Below the pieces are notes generated by a model that was not told the DNA's origin, did not search any database, and saw only the letters and a program-made list of their open reading frames with translations. From Gentiana macrophylla (lineage: Eukaryota; Streptophyta; Magnoliopsida; Gentianales; Gentianaceae), in NCBI GenBank assembly GCA_026214975.1, contig CM047815.1, forward strand, positions 76,785,299-76,849,298: a DNA stretch of 64,000 nt, in the 5' to 3' direction. Made by a program: the position numbers and the translations under genes. Positions within the stretch are counted from its first letter, which is position 1. Every line of letters starts with the position of its first letter. Below are positions 24,757 through 37,198 of this stretch, in pieces.

Positions 24757-26278
24757 TGTCACGGATTTTATTAATACAAAATAAACAAGTAATAAAACCG
24801 GTTAACCTCAAGTGCAAGGATCGTAGTATAGAGGCTATGCCGGGTCGATCTTACGGGGAACTAGACAGTTGTTAATCCTAGCTTTTGTTTTAACTAACTA
24901 TGTCACGAAACTAAACTAAACAATGGATTAATCTAAACAAAGATTGCAGAAAATAAACTAGACAGAGGAGATTATCCAATGCTAGGAAAATACGGGTAAC
25001 GGACTTATTAACTAAACTAAACTAATTGCAAAAAGGAAATTAACTAAGCAAAGCGAGACTCAAGTTGCAAGGATTTAAAATCAAATTATAAAAGGCAAAC
25101 GAGGATTGATCCACCTATCAACATGTATTGATCTCTATCTCGATTATATGTGGTATTTATCTAGGTCGTGATTCACCTTACCTAAACATGAACCCTAATT
25201 CCTTAGGTAATTCATCTATTAACCTAGTATCTTCCAATGCTAGATTAACGCGTTTCAAGATCAAAGGTGTCAACTTTTACGTTTAAATCTAGTGATTAGA
25301 CTTATTAACTTCCGTTATTATAAATCTAAGGACTATTCTTATCTATGGTGATCTAAAGGTTAATCATGACTTCCATCAATCATAAACATAATCATACATG
25401 CAAATCTTCCGATATAAACGCAATTAAACGAGATAAAACATAAATAAGAAACAACCTTAAATAAATAACTCACAGTATAATCGAAATACAGAAATCAATC
25501 CAAGTTGATGGCTTCACAATTCTCGTTCGATTGAAGCTTTAGCTCCTGAGCATCCTCAGCAACCCAGAAAAGCAGGAAAAGAACATAAAAACTGCTCTAA
25601 ACTAATCTAATTTAAAGTTGCAGAAAAGTGGAAGGAAAAGAAGTAGAACCGCAGCCTTAGCCGCCCCTAGGGTTTAGGGTTTGTGTAGTGTCAAATTGTT
25701 GTTTTTAATGTGTGAAAATAGCCTTGTATTTATAGGCAACAAAGTCGGTTCCTCTAAGTCGGTTTCATGGACGAGCGTTCGTTCTGGTGGACGAGCGTTC
25801 AGCTTCTTCAGTCTCTATTCAGACGCTGCTCGTTGGTCCGTTCATGCTCTCGATTACTGCTTTCAACATTGGGCGCTGTTCAATCTCGTGACGCTTCGTT
25901 TGACCTGGGCGGAGCATGGACGTTCGTTCAACATGACTTGAATGCGATTGTTGCATGTTTATCTCTTTTTCTTCTCTCCACTCGATCATTATCTCTTCCT
26001 TAAATCTTTATAGCTCGAAATTTATCTCTTTTGATCATCATTTGAGCACAATAAACATACCTATAACACATGGAAAACATCGCAAACTGTAATAAAGTCC
26101 ATATAATCATAATTTCACCATAAAACCACATGATTATATCAATATTGCGATTAAGTCTTTAAAAACATCGTTTGCTCAATATTTCAATATAAGACCTATT
26201 TATTATGCAAATTATACAATTAAGAGGGAAAATATCATAAATTATATTCTTATAAACCACATAATTTCACCCTTAACA
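24757..26278 (-). repeat. 3' LTR of Athila copy 2
   Basis: 1522 bp; starts TGTCACGG and ends CCCTTAACA on the plus strand. TATA box on the minus strand at 25737-25746. The polypurine tract lies at 26280-26290 just inside. Confidence 0.95.
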
Positions 26279-27822
26279 ACTCCCCCACACTTAGCTTTTG
26301 CTCGTCCCGAGCAAAACAAAACGAAAAATTAGGCTCGAGAAAGGAAAACAGGCATCTAAACAGATATAACATATAGATAATAACTTAGGCGTTCACCATT
26401 GTGTGTGTATAGCCATAGAAAACTTCCACTAAAACCAAACTTGAAAAATCAAAGTAAAACTAGCTAATACCCCCCTCGTAGAATAGAAATAAATGACACT
26501 CATAAGATGTACCCTACAAACGTGACATATCCCGAAAAAGATGATCGAATGAATCTAGGGCCTTTCTGAAATACTCAGAGGATAATCCCTACATCATATC
26601 TTTCAGCTTATACTGGGGATAAGATTAACGAAAACTAAGCCTTATATTCAATTTCGTAACGATATCTTAGTCGATTTAACTTATTCACTTTAAACACACA
26701 TTAGGATAAGCCATTGCCCTCATAGTAGAATAGGACATTTCGAGATAATCCCTACCTTACTCCAATCATAAGGCGCTCTTCTTCCTAATCGTGCCGTGAG
26801 CTTTTAGTCATCATGGTGGTATAGGACATACGTGGTACGCCCTACCTCACTCAAATCATTGACTAGCTTTCGACACACACGATTAATTCATTAATTCAAC
26901 TTCTTCAATTGGACAATAGTTACGTGTACTTATCACATTCAAACTTACAGATATTCACAGTATAACATACTTCGGAACTAAATACAAACTATCATAAATC
27001 TCAAGATATATACGTAGCACTAAGCACATGACTTATAAGAAAATCAAAAATTACTAATCCAAACGGGGGTATAACTCTATAAAATAGCTCATCGTCACTA
27101 TGGCTCGTGAAAAATAGTGTCAGGTGAAACAACTAACTTATCAAGTACATGAAATATCGCATAGATGACTATAAAAACAACGAACTTCAAATTGAATTGC
27201 CTACTCGGGACCAAACAAAGACAAAAGTGTCGGAAAACTTTGAAAAATTACGCTCATTTTGCATAATAAAAACATTCTAACGTATTAAACAAACTTATAT
27301 GCATAGGTACAAATCGAACTATCCCCTCCCCCCACACTTAAAAATTCAACATGTCCTCATGTTGTGCGAAAAGTAAAAGGATAAGAAACTTAGTTGAATT
27401 GGCGTGAAAACCGAGCCGTTGGTCAGCCGAGCATGAAAAGGCCAACGCCGCAAAAAGCGGGAAAACGCCCCAAAACTAACTCAATCGGATCTCGACAAAA
27501 ACTACCGCTGCAACACTCGAGAAACAGAAAACTCGGGGGAAAAACGGGGTATAATATGGCAGTAGTGATAATAAATCAAAACGGAATAAAAAGAAAAGGT
27601 CATCGATAAATATGTCAATACAAGTCAAAGAAAAAGAGTGCAGGGTGCCTTACGGCTTACATGATCATCCAAAATATACGCCTATGATAAACAACAAGAG
27701 TGTAAAACTAGAAAGTACAAGAATCATGAAACAAAGGCCGAAGGATAGCAATAGTCAAAATACAATCGATCGAATAAAAGTATACCAAAAAGTGCAACAC
27801 CGTAAAGAATAACAAGAAACAA
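26279..27822 (-). other. 3' non-coding region of Athila copy 2
   Basis: The LTR-adjacent polypurine tract (minus GTGTGGGGGAGT, 26279-26291) is preceded by a hairpin (TTTTGCTCG..CGAGCAAAA, 26296-26316). Twin stem-loops lie at 26822-26844 and 26732-26753. A third block near 26560-26620 contains TAGGGATTATCCT. A second hairpin (CAACATG-TCCT-CATGTTG, 27347-27364) sits before an internal polypurine tract (27323-27339). No coding potential is conserved with copy 1. Confidence 0.75.
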
Positions 27823-29405
27823 TCAAGATGTCCCCGAGTCGTCTCGATCGTAGAAGGATCAAGAAGCAGAGTCACCAAAGCAGGGGCATCAACGGAGGAG
27901 GATCTCAAGCAGTGCAAAGCGGCCGTGAGACGCTGCCTGTGAAGGCTCAGCCGTGTAGTAAACAATAGCGGTCCAGTGAGGTCTCTCCTCCGCATCGTCA
28001 GGCTCTCTCTCCGCCTCGATCACATCGGCAATAACTTGCTCGATCGCATCGGAAAAGACGAACTCCGTATCACTCTCCTTGAAAATCTGCATATCCTCGG
28101 TTTCTTGTCCTCCACAATGCACTTCAAAGACGCACATCATGTTCTTCTTCAGCATCTCTTGATATCACCATCCAATCTCGTAGATCATTGGCCATCTTTG
28201 CGCTGCCGAGCAATCTCGGAAGAAGATAATCCAGAAATGGCTGAAGCGCTGGGCGGCATAGAAGTAGATCCCGGCTCAGATGGCGGAGGTACAACTTTCT
28301 CTCTACGAATAGGGGGAAAACTCTTCGTCTTATGATCTGACGTATACTCAAAGAACTCCAAAGATCCAAACACAATTTGGTGAATCAAATGAGGGACTAT
28401 CAAACTCCTAGTGTAAACCTTCTGGTTCATGGAAATCTCATCAAACAAGGCTTGTCCTACATCGACATTCAACCCGAACGTCAAAGCATATAACATCCCA
28501 AGATCACTAATATGGAAATGTGTGAGGTTGTTCTTTGGTATCAACCTACTCTGAATAAATCGACACTAGACTCTTCAATCCTCGGTCCATGTCGTAGTGA
28601 TCAACTCCTTCCTTTGGCCATTGGGTCTCAATGTCCAAGCCACACCCGGACACACTCTTAATCTCAACTCCTCCATCGGGTCACGACCATCCTCACGTTG
28701 CCTTCTCGCAATTTCCTCTTTATAATCTAAACCCTCAAAAGTCGGTATCCGATATTTCTCATTTATCACCTTAGCGAGAAAAGGAACTTTCACACACGCA
28801 CCATGACCATGACAAAACCTTTATCTAAATCACCTCGAGCAGCTTTGCGTAAAATTCTAACACTACGGAATCATTGACAGGGCGTGGGAGGGATTTTCAT
28901 TAAGGCATTCCATTTCTAGCCTTTAACATCTCAACAAAGGCTGGATCAACTTGAAGCACTTTTACCTCCCTATCAAAGATAAGACTCTAGTCGAGTAATG
29001 CTTAGTGTAGGCATCGTGAGCTGTGAGGATTGACAAACCTACGTGGCATCAAAAGAGGGTAACATTCTTAGACTTCTTCTTAGGAGGTGCCCTAGGTTCA
29101 GTGCAACTTCCTCCCTAACCACATCATCAACATTCTCCTCTCGAACTTGTTCAAATTTCTGATGACGACCTTTCTTAAAACGGGATTTCTAACCAACGGA
29201 ACATCATCCTGTATCCGAATCGGAGGAGGATTCATCTCTCAAATCAGCTCGGCTTGTGTTGAGATGCCCTAGGGGGTTGCTCACGTAAAATTACACCTCG
29301 GTTGGGCTCCAAATTGGAGGGCTCATCGTCCAAACATTTACGTTTACCAGATTCAACAACCTTCTCTTTACCAGGCCTCTGCTTAGTAACCGCTTTCTTC
29401 CCCAT
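27823..29405 (-). pseudogene. Env-like ORF3 of Athila copy 2
   Basis: About 525 codons from ATG 29405 to the stop at 27823, uninterrupted by other elements. The N-terminus is basic, followed by an acidic Ser/Asp tract. The middle (28544-28380) reads IPKNNLTHFHISDLGMLYAL and KVYTRSLIVPHLIHQ, matching the putative plant transposon protein domain of Athila-type elements. The C-terminal region (28155-27900) reads IEQVIADVIEAEREPDDAEER and then a Pro/Thr-rich tail. At least four small indels break it. No signal peptide or convincing transmembrane segment is visible, so the name env-like rests only on position. Confidence 0.7.
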
Positions 29406-31053
29406 ATCAACCTAAATGTCTAAACCAAACGATTCACAGCAACAAAGGTTACCCGTTTAACATCCAAAGCGGGGTTTCAAGCAAACCGTCCAAACCACCA
29501 ACACCATCACCACACCTCCACAGCAGAAGGAAAGAAGAAAAGAACCAACCAAAACGAAAGAAAATCAACAATAGTTGATAATTCAAGAAAATGAGCCGAC
29601 TCGGAAATCGAACTCACAAAAAACGCGAATTAAAACGAGAAAAGTTGTATCAAGCTTACCAAACACTATGAGGGGATGATGATCGAACAGATTAGAAGCC
29701 CAGAAACACCGAGATTAACCACCAAAATTCGAGCTTTTGTCAAAATGGCCGCACTGAATAATCTCTGATTCTACAAATTTTGTTGATTGTTGGAGGAAAT
29801 GGATTGGATAAATGAAAAGAGGGTGCAAAGACCGTCCTTTTGCAACAAGAATCACCAAATTTGGTTCAGAAACGATGATTTTAGGGTTGAGGAAAGAAGA
29901 AAGTCGGGTTGCGGGTTTGAAAATTCTGAGAAATGAGGGTTCATGCGTTGAAGGTCTATATATAGACGCTTAATGGACGCTCGTCCATCCTGACGGACGG
30001 GCGTTCACTTGGAAACTGCAGGAACTGGACGGGTGTCCATTATACCGGACGCTCGTCCTGAGGTCAATTTTTGAAACAGGATTGGAGGGAATTTTCCAGA
30101 CGGGCGTCCAGACCTTGTGGACGAACGTCTGGTTAAAAAGATGAATTCAGGATTGAAAGCCTTGTTTCCAGACGGGCGTCCAGAAACCTGGACGGGCGTC
30201 CATGGAAACAGAGGGTCGGACGGGCGTCCAGAAGCACCAGACGGTCGTCCAAGATAAAAAATGCCAAATTTTATAAAACTTTCATATAATCCAACTAAAT
30301 GCGAAATTTTTTTTTTCATTATTGATAATTTAAAATTCAAAAGTACAAACGGAAATGCTACGAACCTCAGAGAACTCGAAAATAAAACAAACACGAATAA
30401 AACAGTGGGTTGCCTCCCACCAAGCGCTTCCGTTTTACGTCGGGGATCGACGAAACAAACCTAACTAACGATAGTCTGCATAAATCTCGTCCCAATCCAC
30501 CAAACGGATGAGACGACGAAGCATATCAATAGCAGAAGGGAAATCATAGTCGTCTTGTACGCCCCAGTCATCTCCAGCTACCTCTAAACCTCTAAAATGT
30601 GAAGCTCAGTAGTACCAGCCGCTAGATCTCATCAAGCATAGGGTCATTTAGGACCGTATATGGACGTCCTATAGCCTCCTCAGAGCTCCTCAAGAGTGAA
30701 GTCACTACCTCCCGAACAATGGGAACAATGAGAACTTAGGTGATGGTCTTCGTACGGGTACTTAGCTCAAAATCTACGTGCAAGACTATAGTGCCTCCTG
30801 GTCCATCACACGTAATCGATGGGATCCGACTAATGATGAGGAACTCCTCGGGAAGAACTCCGTAATCCATATCTAAAAAGCAAACTAACCGGCGGATGTA
30901 AATAAAAACTCGATCAACTAAAACTTAATTAAACTAAAACTTAAATAAATATAACACTAACAAAGATAAGCGAATGTAACTAATAGAAAAGGATATCTAG
31001 GATGCCTCCTAGTGCGCTTTTGGTTAATGTCGTTAGCTCGACACCGATGAAGC
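29406..31053 (-). other. Spacer between pol and ORF3 with TATA box and motif cluster
   Basis: TCTATATATAGA at 29955-29966 lies about 550 bases upstream of ORF3 on the element strand. At least eight GGACGGGCGTCC-like motifs (29973-30252) lie directly upstream of it. The rest is non-coding and near identical to copy 1. It is probably the promoter and 5' UTR (perhaps with an intron) of ORF3. Confidence 0.5.
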
Positions 31054-32672
31054 TTAGCCTGGATCAGGCCATTTCAACTTTCTACCAGCCATTACTTCGT
31101 GTAAGCTCTCATCAGTAGTGTGGCGGCAGAAACAGCATCTTACGCATGGGATTAATCCTCTGACAGTTTTCCATACACGTTTAACCTTTCCCATGGTTAA
31201 CTTCTTCCTTTGTGAATTCCTCACGATGGCGTTTAAGCTTTTGCTCCTTTCATATTCCTCCATATCCCAACTACCGGCTAGAACTTCTTACGATGGACCG
31301 GTGCCGTCATCCTCGAAAAACAAGTCGGTAAAACTTCGTCAAACTCATCGGCGTTAGGGTGCTACACCCGAGGATATCGAAAATTTAACAATCAAAGGTT
31401 TTTCTTGAAGTGCACCTATATAGTGCTTGCACCTTTGACCATTAACTCGAAATGGTTTACTATAACCACGTAGTTCTAGAACGCCTCCAGGAATGATTTG
31501 GAGAATCTCAAAGGGGCCGGACCAACGTGTCCTTAACTTCCCAGGGAACAAATGTAACCTGGAATTGTAAAGTAACACTTGCTCTCCAACTTGAAATTCT
31601 CTCTTCTTGATCTTTGTGTCGTGAAGGAGTTTCATTTTGTCCTTACTGATCCTGGCACTTTCGTAAGCCTGGCTTCCTAAACTCATCCAACTCATGCAAT
31701 CACGCAATCGGTGTTTGCCACAGGATTGGGAATCGAAGTTAAGAAACTTTGTAGCCCAATAAGCTCTGTGCTCTAACTCAACTGGCAAGTGGCACGATTT
31801 ACCATAAACCATCTGGTAGGGTGATGTACCTATGGGGGTCTTATAGGCAGTTCGATATGCCCATAGTACATCATCCAACTTTAGACTCCAGTCTTTTCTA
31901 TGACTGTTAACTGTTTTCTCCAGGATCTTCTTTAAGATTTGGTTGCTTCGCTCAACCTGACCACTAGTCATCGGATGATATGGAGTGCCAGTCTTGTGAC
32001 GAACACCATACTTCTCGAGGACTTTTTCCAAAGGTCGGTTGCAAAAGTGTGTCCCTTCATCACTAATCAAGGCACGTGGACATCCAAACCTCACAAAGAT
32101 ATTCTTCTTTAGAAAATTCATGACCGTTTTATGATCATTGCGAGGAGTGGCTATTGCCTCCACCCATTTCGATACATAGTCCACGCAGACTAAGATGTAT
32201 TTATTCCCGCAGGAAGATGGGAAGGGACCCATAAAGTCAATCCCCCATACATCAAAGACTTCTCATTCAAGAATGGGTTTCAGTGGCATGTCAAACCGCC
32301 TTGTTAGAGTACCGGTTCTTTGGCACCTGTCACAAGCTTTACAAAAAGCTTCCGTGTCCTTAAAGATCGTGGGCCAATAAAACCGGATGGAAGATCTTCG
32401 CAACCGTCTTCCAGGACCAAAGTGACCACCTGTGGGTCCACTATGGCATTGATCGATTATATCGCGTTGCTCGGTTCGAGAACACACCTCCTTAGCAAAC
32501 CATCTTTACTGATTTTGAAGAGGTAAGGTTCATCCCAAACGAAAGATTTCATATCGTAGAAAAGCTTCTTCTTCTCTTGATAAGACATTTCAGGGTCAAG
32601 ATCTCGGGAATGAAGGTAATTGACAATGGAGGAGTACCAAGGAACATCCGGAGCGCGGCCATCTATCAACAT
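31054..32672 (-). pseudogene. Integrase region of pol, Athila copy 2
   Basis: Frames 32672-32457, 32487-32263 and 32232-31354, with the tail at 31263-31054. A zinc-binding start (IIDQCHSGPTGGHFGP..CDRCQRTGTL) precedes the DDE core. The catalytic residues are the Asp in [11 protein letters not shown], the Asp in [11 protein letters not shown], and the Glu in SGQVERSNQ. The GPY/F-type module [13 protein letters not shown] follows. Near 31690 a short out-of-frame stretch replaces the [11 protein letters not shown] seen in copy 1, and the frame is then recovered. The core is otherwise intact, so this integrase was active recently. Confidence 0.9.
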
Positions 32673-32689
32673 GATGTTTTAGAGGAAAG

Positions 32690-33156
32690 TAAAGATCTAT
32701 ATCATCGGGATCACCCTTTTCCTCACTTAACATTCTAGAAACATGATCGGCTACTCGTTTTCAACGCCCTTTTTGTCCTTGATTTGAACGTCAAACTCTT
32801 GTAGGTCAATATCCAACGTAGTAGACGCGCTTGGCTTGGCTTTCTTAGTCATCGAGATACCGCATAAGCGGCGTGATCATCCACACAATCACTTGAGCAC
32901 CCAAAGAAGTAACTACGAAACTTATCCATAGCAAAGACTACGGCTAATAATTCCTTTTCGGTGGTCGTGTAGTTAACTTGAGAAGGATTCGATGTGTGGA
33001 TCAAGGCGTAATAGATAGGTGGAACTTTCCATTAAGCTTTTGCCCTAAAAGCGCACCAACCGCATAGTTTGATCGCGTCACACATAAGCTCAAAGGGTAA
33101 GTTCGGTCAGGTGATATAAGAATTGGGGCGAGATATCGAGGCGATTCTTGAGCTCC
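32690..33156 (-). pseudogene. RNase H region of pol, Athila copy 2
   Basis: The minus strand reads YYALIHTSNPSQVNYTTTEK and then ELLAVVFAMDKFRSYFFG, the standard Ty3/Gypsy RNase H block. The DHAA motif follows near 32865. Stops and frameshifts occur downstream. It joins the RT upstream and the integrase zinc-binding region downstream as in a normal pol. Confidence 0.75.
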
Positions 33157-34134
33157 TCAAGCGCATGCTTGCGCTTTCATCAAAATCAAACTCAACGTCT
33201 TCCTTAAGTAAGGTAGACGAGGGCTTGGCGATCTTTGAAAAGTCTGAATGAATCTCCTATAGAAGCCGACATGTCCGAGAAAACCTCTGACTTCGCGAAC
33301 ATTCTTAGGATAACTTATCTTCTCGATAGCTTCCACCTTAACCCTATCTACCTCAATACCTTTAGATGACACTTTGTGGCCAAGAACTATTCCTTCATCT
33401 ACCATAAAATGGCATTTCTCCCAATTGAGTACTAAGTTCTTTCCACGATCTAGATAACACCGATCAAGATTAGCGAGGCAATCATCGAAGGATTGACCAA
33501 AGACCGAAAAATCGTCCATGAAAATCTCCATACACTTTTCAACTAGCCCGTCAAAGATAGCCATCATACACCTTTGAAAGGTGGCTGGGGCATTACAGAG
33601 ACCAAATGGCATCCACCTATAAGCGAATGTACCATGCAGGCGGTGAAAGTGGTCTTTCTTGGTCAATAGGATCGATGGGTATCTGGAAGTATCCTGAATA
33701 TCCATCCAGGAAATAGTAGAATGCGTGCCCCGCCAGACGCTCAAGCATCTGGTCAATGAATGGAAGGGGGAAATAATCTTTCATTGTGACCTCATTGAGT
33801 TTTCTATAGTCAATACAGATTCTATAGCACTCGTGAACGAGCCTCAATGCTATCTCTTCTCCTTCTCGTTCTTCTCAATAGTAATCCCTCCTTTTTGGGG
33901 ACTACTTGAGTAGGGGATACCCATTCAATTGTCAATGATGGCGTATATGATACCCATATCTAGAAGTTTGATGATCTCCTTCTTGACTACTTCTTGCATG
34001 TGAGGGTTAAGCCTCCTTTGGGGCTGTCTTACACATTTAACACCCTCACTCGTCTTGATCTTGTGCATGTAGATGTCAGGAGATATTCCTCGGATATCTC
34101 CCACCGCCATCCAAAGGCTTTTTCGTTTTTGCAA
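33157..34134 (-). pseudogene. Reverse transcriptase of Athila copy 2
   Basis: Three frames (34134-33925, 33847-33617, 33756-33157) cover the whole domain. They read RQPQRRLNPHMQEVVKKEI, CIDYRKLNEVTMKDYFPLPF, LDGYSGYFQIPI and FAYRWMPFGLCNAPATFQRC. The catalytic box is EIFMDDFSVFG (F-M-D-D). LGHKVSSKGIEVDRVKVEAI and VRGFLGHVGFYRRFIQTF follow. All core motifs are present; the frame breaks are single small indels. Sequence style is Athila clade. Confidence 0.92.
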
Positions 34135-34421
34135 GACGTTTAACGCTTTCCGCTCTTATTTCGAGATAGCTTGGCGTGATATGATCAAGGAAGCTTGTCA
34201 CCTTCACGTAGGAACACATACTTAAGATGTTTAGGCAAAGGCTTGAAACTAGATCTGCGGGGGATCCTCTAAACTCGATTTAAGCCTCTCCACTTTTCAA
34301 CTCGAAATCACTGAGCTTACTTAGTGGCTCCACCGCCAAAGCTTCTTCTCTTAATAACTCATCCTCAAAGTCACCGCTAATTGATCAAGATTAACCACAC
34401 CATGACTATTCAGATTATCTA

Positions 34422-34987
34422 TCAATAGCTCATATTCCGCTTCAAATTTTGACTTGCTCGTCCATACACGATCATTGAAGTCATTGAATGACTCCTCGAT
34501 GGAAAGCCGGTTGGAAAACCAGAGGGTACTTGAATAGATTTAGAGACACTATAGCTCACCTCCCGGTCACCAACTCGAATAGTTACTTGCCCACCATCAC
34601 AATCGATAAGGGCCCTAGTCAGTAGATAGGAAAGGTCTTCCAAGAATCGGGGAACATCCTCACCTTTCTCCATATCTAAGACGTGCTCACCAACCGGGAA
34701 GAAGTAAACCTATCAATTTGAACTAACACGTCTTTCGATCCCCAAGCTTTCTTGGAAGATCTATCGGCGAACCGAAGGTTCATGGTGGTGGGTTCTAGAA
34801 GATCTTGTAAACCAAGCCGATTGCAAATAGACAACGGCATCAAGTCGATGGATGCACCAGTCACATAAAGAATTGGAAGACTAGGCCTCCCATCTACAAT
34901 GTGAGCACAAATTTGCCTGGTCACCCTCTTGATTGGTAAGCCTTGATAATTGACCATTGAGCGATCCTCACCAATTGCTCGATCCAT
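34422..34987 (-). pseudogene. Aspartic protease region, Athila copy 2
   Basis: The frame 34987-34676 reads SLPILYVTGASIDLMPLSIC and NLRFADRSSKKAWGSKDVLV. This is the Athila protease, where the usual motif is CDLGASINLMP. Here the catalytic Asp position is Val (VTGAS), so the copy looks inactive unless the base call is wrong. The following frame (34673-34422) reads LLTRALIDCDGGQVTIRVGD, the normal continuation toward the RT. Confidence 0.75.
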
Positions 34988-35507
34988 GTCTCGCTAACTT
35001 CTTTTAGAAGAAACAACATCCTTGATAAACTTGGTATACTTAGGCATTTCAACCAAAACTTCCGAGAGTGAAGATTAACTGAGTATTTTTCAACAAATTA
35101 AGCACCTTTCCGTACTTCTTATCTTCATGCAAGGGAATGTTGCTTTTCTAGGTGGAAATGGAAGCTTTTAAGGTCACTCTCGAAAAAGACTTTCTTTGAG
35201 GATGCACTAACGGCCTTGTCTTCCGAGATCTTTCCACCTTACCACTTTTTCGAGACTTCTTATTAGTCGGGGATCACCACCGACTCTCAACCGAATCTTC
35301 TTTCCTCAGGGTTCAACCACCTCGAGGTGTTTCAACTCTTTCATTTCTCGGGATCAACCACCCGAGTATGCTCTCTGCGGGGACGGGGATAATGGGTGCT
35401 CAACTTCCCTCCTCGCACCATAATTGGCGAGGAGGGCTAGTGGTTTCCCTGGAAGCCGGGGGACTACTCACCGAGTGCCACTTAAACTCATTGCACCGGC
35501 CTCCTCT

Positions 35508-37198
35508 TTACCGTATTGCATTGTTGGCACGAGTCGCAGCATTGGGTTGTTGCTTATATCGGCCTGAGCAACTTTGACCGCCTTTTGGATTCTTTTCCGT
35601 AAAGTCGGGCAAATTGCCTGACGGTCTGAAGCTAACCGCCGGCCATTTGCCGATTTGCCTCTCAAGACTTTTCATCGTCCTGCTTTGCTCCTCCCGAAAT
35701 GAATTCCATTCGGCTTTTATATCATTTGAGTGGGAGGGGCCTTGAGAGTTTGGGAAGTTCTGGGGAGATGGCTGGCTAGGCCGAGTTTGAAACTGAGAAT
35801 TAGAATTGGTGGGCCAATTCTGATTGAACCTTTGCTGTGGATTCGAAAAATTGGAATTCTGGTTCTGATTGAACCCAGGGTTTCGATTAAAGCTCTGATT
35901 TTGAAAATTCGAATTGGGGTTGAAATTTGGATTCTGATGAAAACCCTGGTTTTGAAAATTACTCTGGCCAGAGTATTGATTATTAAATCTCTGATTGGAC
36001 TGGCCAGAGAAAGCATTAATTTCAGCACTCTGCCCAATCATGGGACAGAAGCGAGCAGTGTGCCCCGGATCATCACATACTTGGCATGTGATTGGATTAT
36101 ACTGTCCATTATTATGAACAACATTGACTTGATGAGCAGAGGGGGACTGAAATTGACACTGGCCAGACATGTGACCAGTCTGACAGCAATTTTCACAGTA
36201 CAGAACTTGAGAGTTCTGTAAAAGTGAAAGAGCCTGATAACTCGGATTGGGACAATTCTGAGACGCTGTCATTTGAGAATCTGCCACCTGCTTTTGCAGC
36301 ATGGCAATGAGATTTTGAACATTCACCTCTTCAACCTTGGGAGGAGGAGGCGCTTGGATGGCCTGATAGGATGGGGCATAGTTGTATTTGGCAATGTCTT
36401 CAAACAGTGACCATCATTCATCAGGTGTCTTTTTGAGGAAAGCCCCACCAGAAGAGCTGTTGACCATGCCTTTAGTAAGCTCGGTCAGTCCACTGAAGAA
36501 GGTGTTTACTTGCCTTTCCTTAGGCAAGCCATGGTGGGGGCATTTTCTTAAAAGAGATTTGAACCTCTTCCAACATTCGAAGAATGATTCATTCTCCTTC
36601 TGGTAGAAGGTAAAGATCTCGTTCGAGACACAATGGCGCCTTCAAAGGTGGGAATCTCGACTTAAGAACTCTTGTTCGAGTTACGCCCTGTGTTGTGATA
36701 GATTCAATGGGAGAGAGTCTGTACCACTCTTTAGCCTCTCCTTTAAGGAAAACGGGAATAGTTTTAACTTCACCGCATCTTCACTTACTCCCTGGATGCG
36801 AGTGGTATCACATATCTCCGAAATGTATGTAAATGAGTATGCGGGTTCTCGAGTTGGTACCCGTGAAAGATCGATGCATCTTTGCATCATTTGGATGAGT
36901 CCCGCTTAAGCTCAAAATTACGAAAGAAGAATGGCGGGGATAACAATCGCGAGGTTGACTTTGATTTGTCCCCAGGCATGGCGTAGTCCGCCAACGTTCG
37001 TTGATTGTTAGCGACCATTACTACAAAATCGATGATTTCCTCGGCCAACCGTTCCTCGAGGTCTTGCTCGGCTCTGTCTTCCAAAACCGCAGAACGGAGA
37101 ATCCGCCTGTTTGGCCGAACTATGCTTTGCTCGGGGTCGGGGGTGTATATCAACGGTCCCTTATGACTCCGGGTTTGCATAAACCGGACCAAAAACAA
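35508..37198 (-). pseudogene. Gag of Athila copy 2
   Basis: The N-terminus (37198-36887) reads MQTRSHKGPLIYTPDPEQSI. The next frame (36890-36681) has ISEICDTTRIQGVSEDAVKL and LKLFPFSLKE, the retrotransposon gag core. A C-terminal frame (36326-35508) has two CCHC zinc knuckles, CENCCQTGHMSGQC and CQVCDDPGHTARFC, both CX2CX4HX4C. A long Asn/Gln-rich stretch of FQNQ-like repeats follows, then KSLERQIGKWPAV, the typical Athila gag end. Frameshifts separate the parts. It packages element RNA in family members. Confidence 0.88.

Noticed and set aside
35717..36221. Frames of 106 and 163 codons overlapping gag on both strands
   Set aside because: Shadows of the Asn/Gln-rich gag segment; the true frame has two CCHC zinc knuckles.
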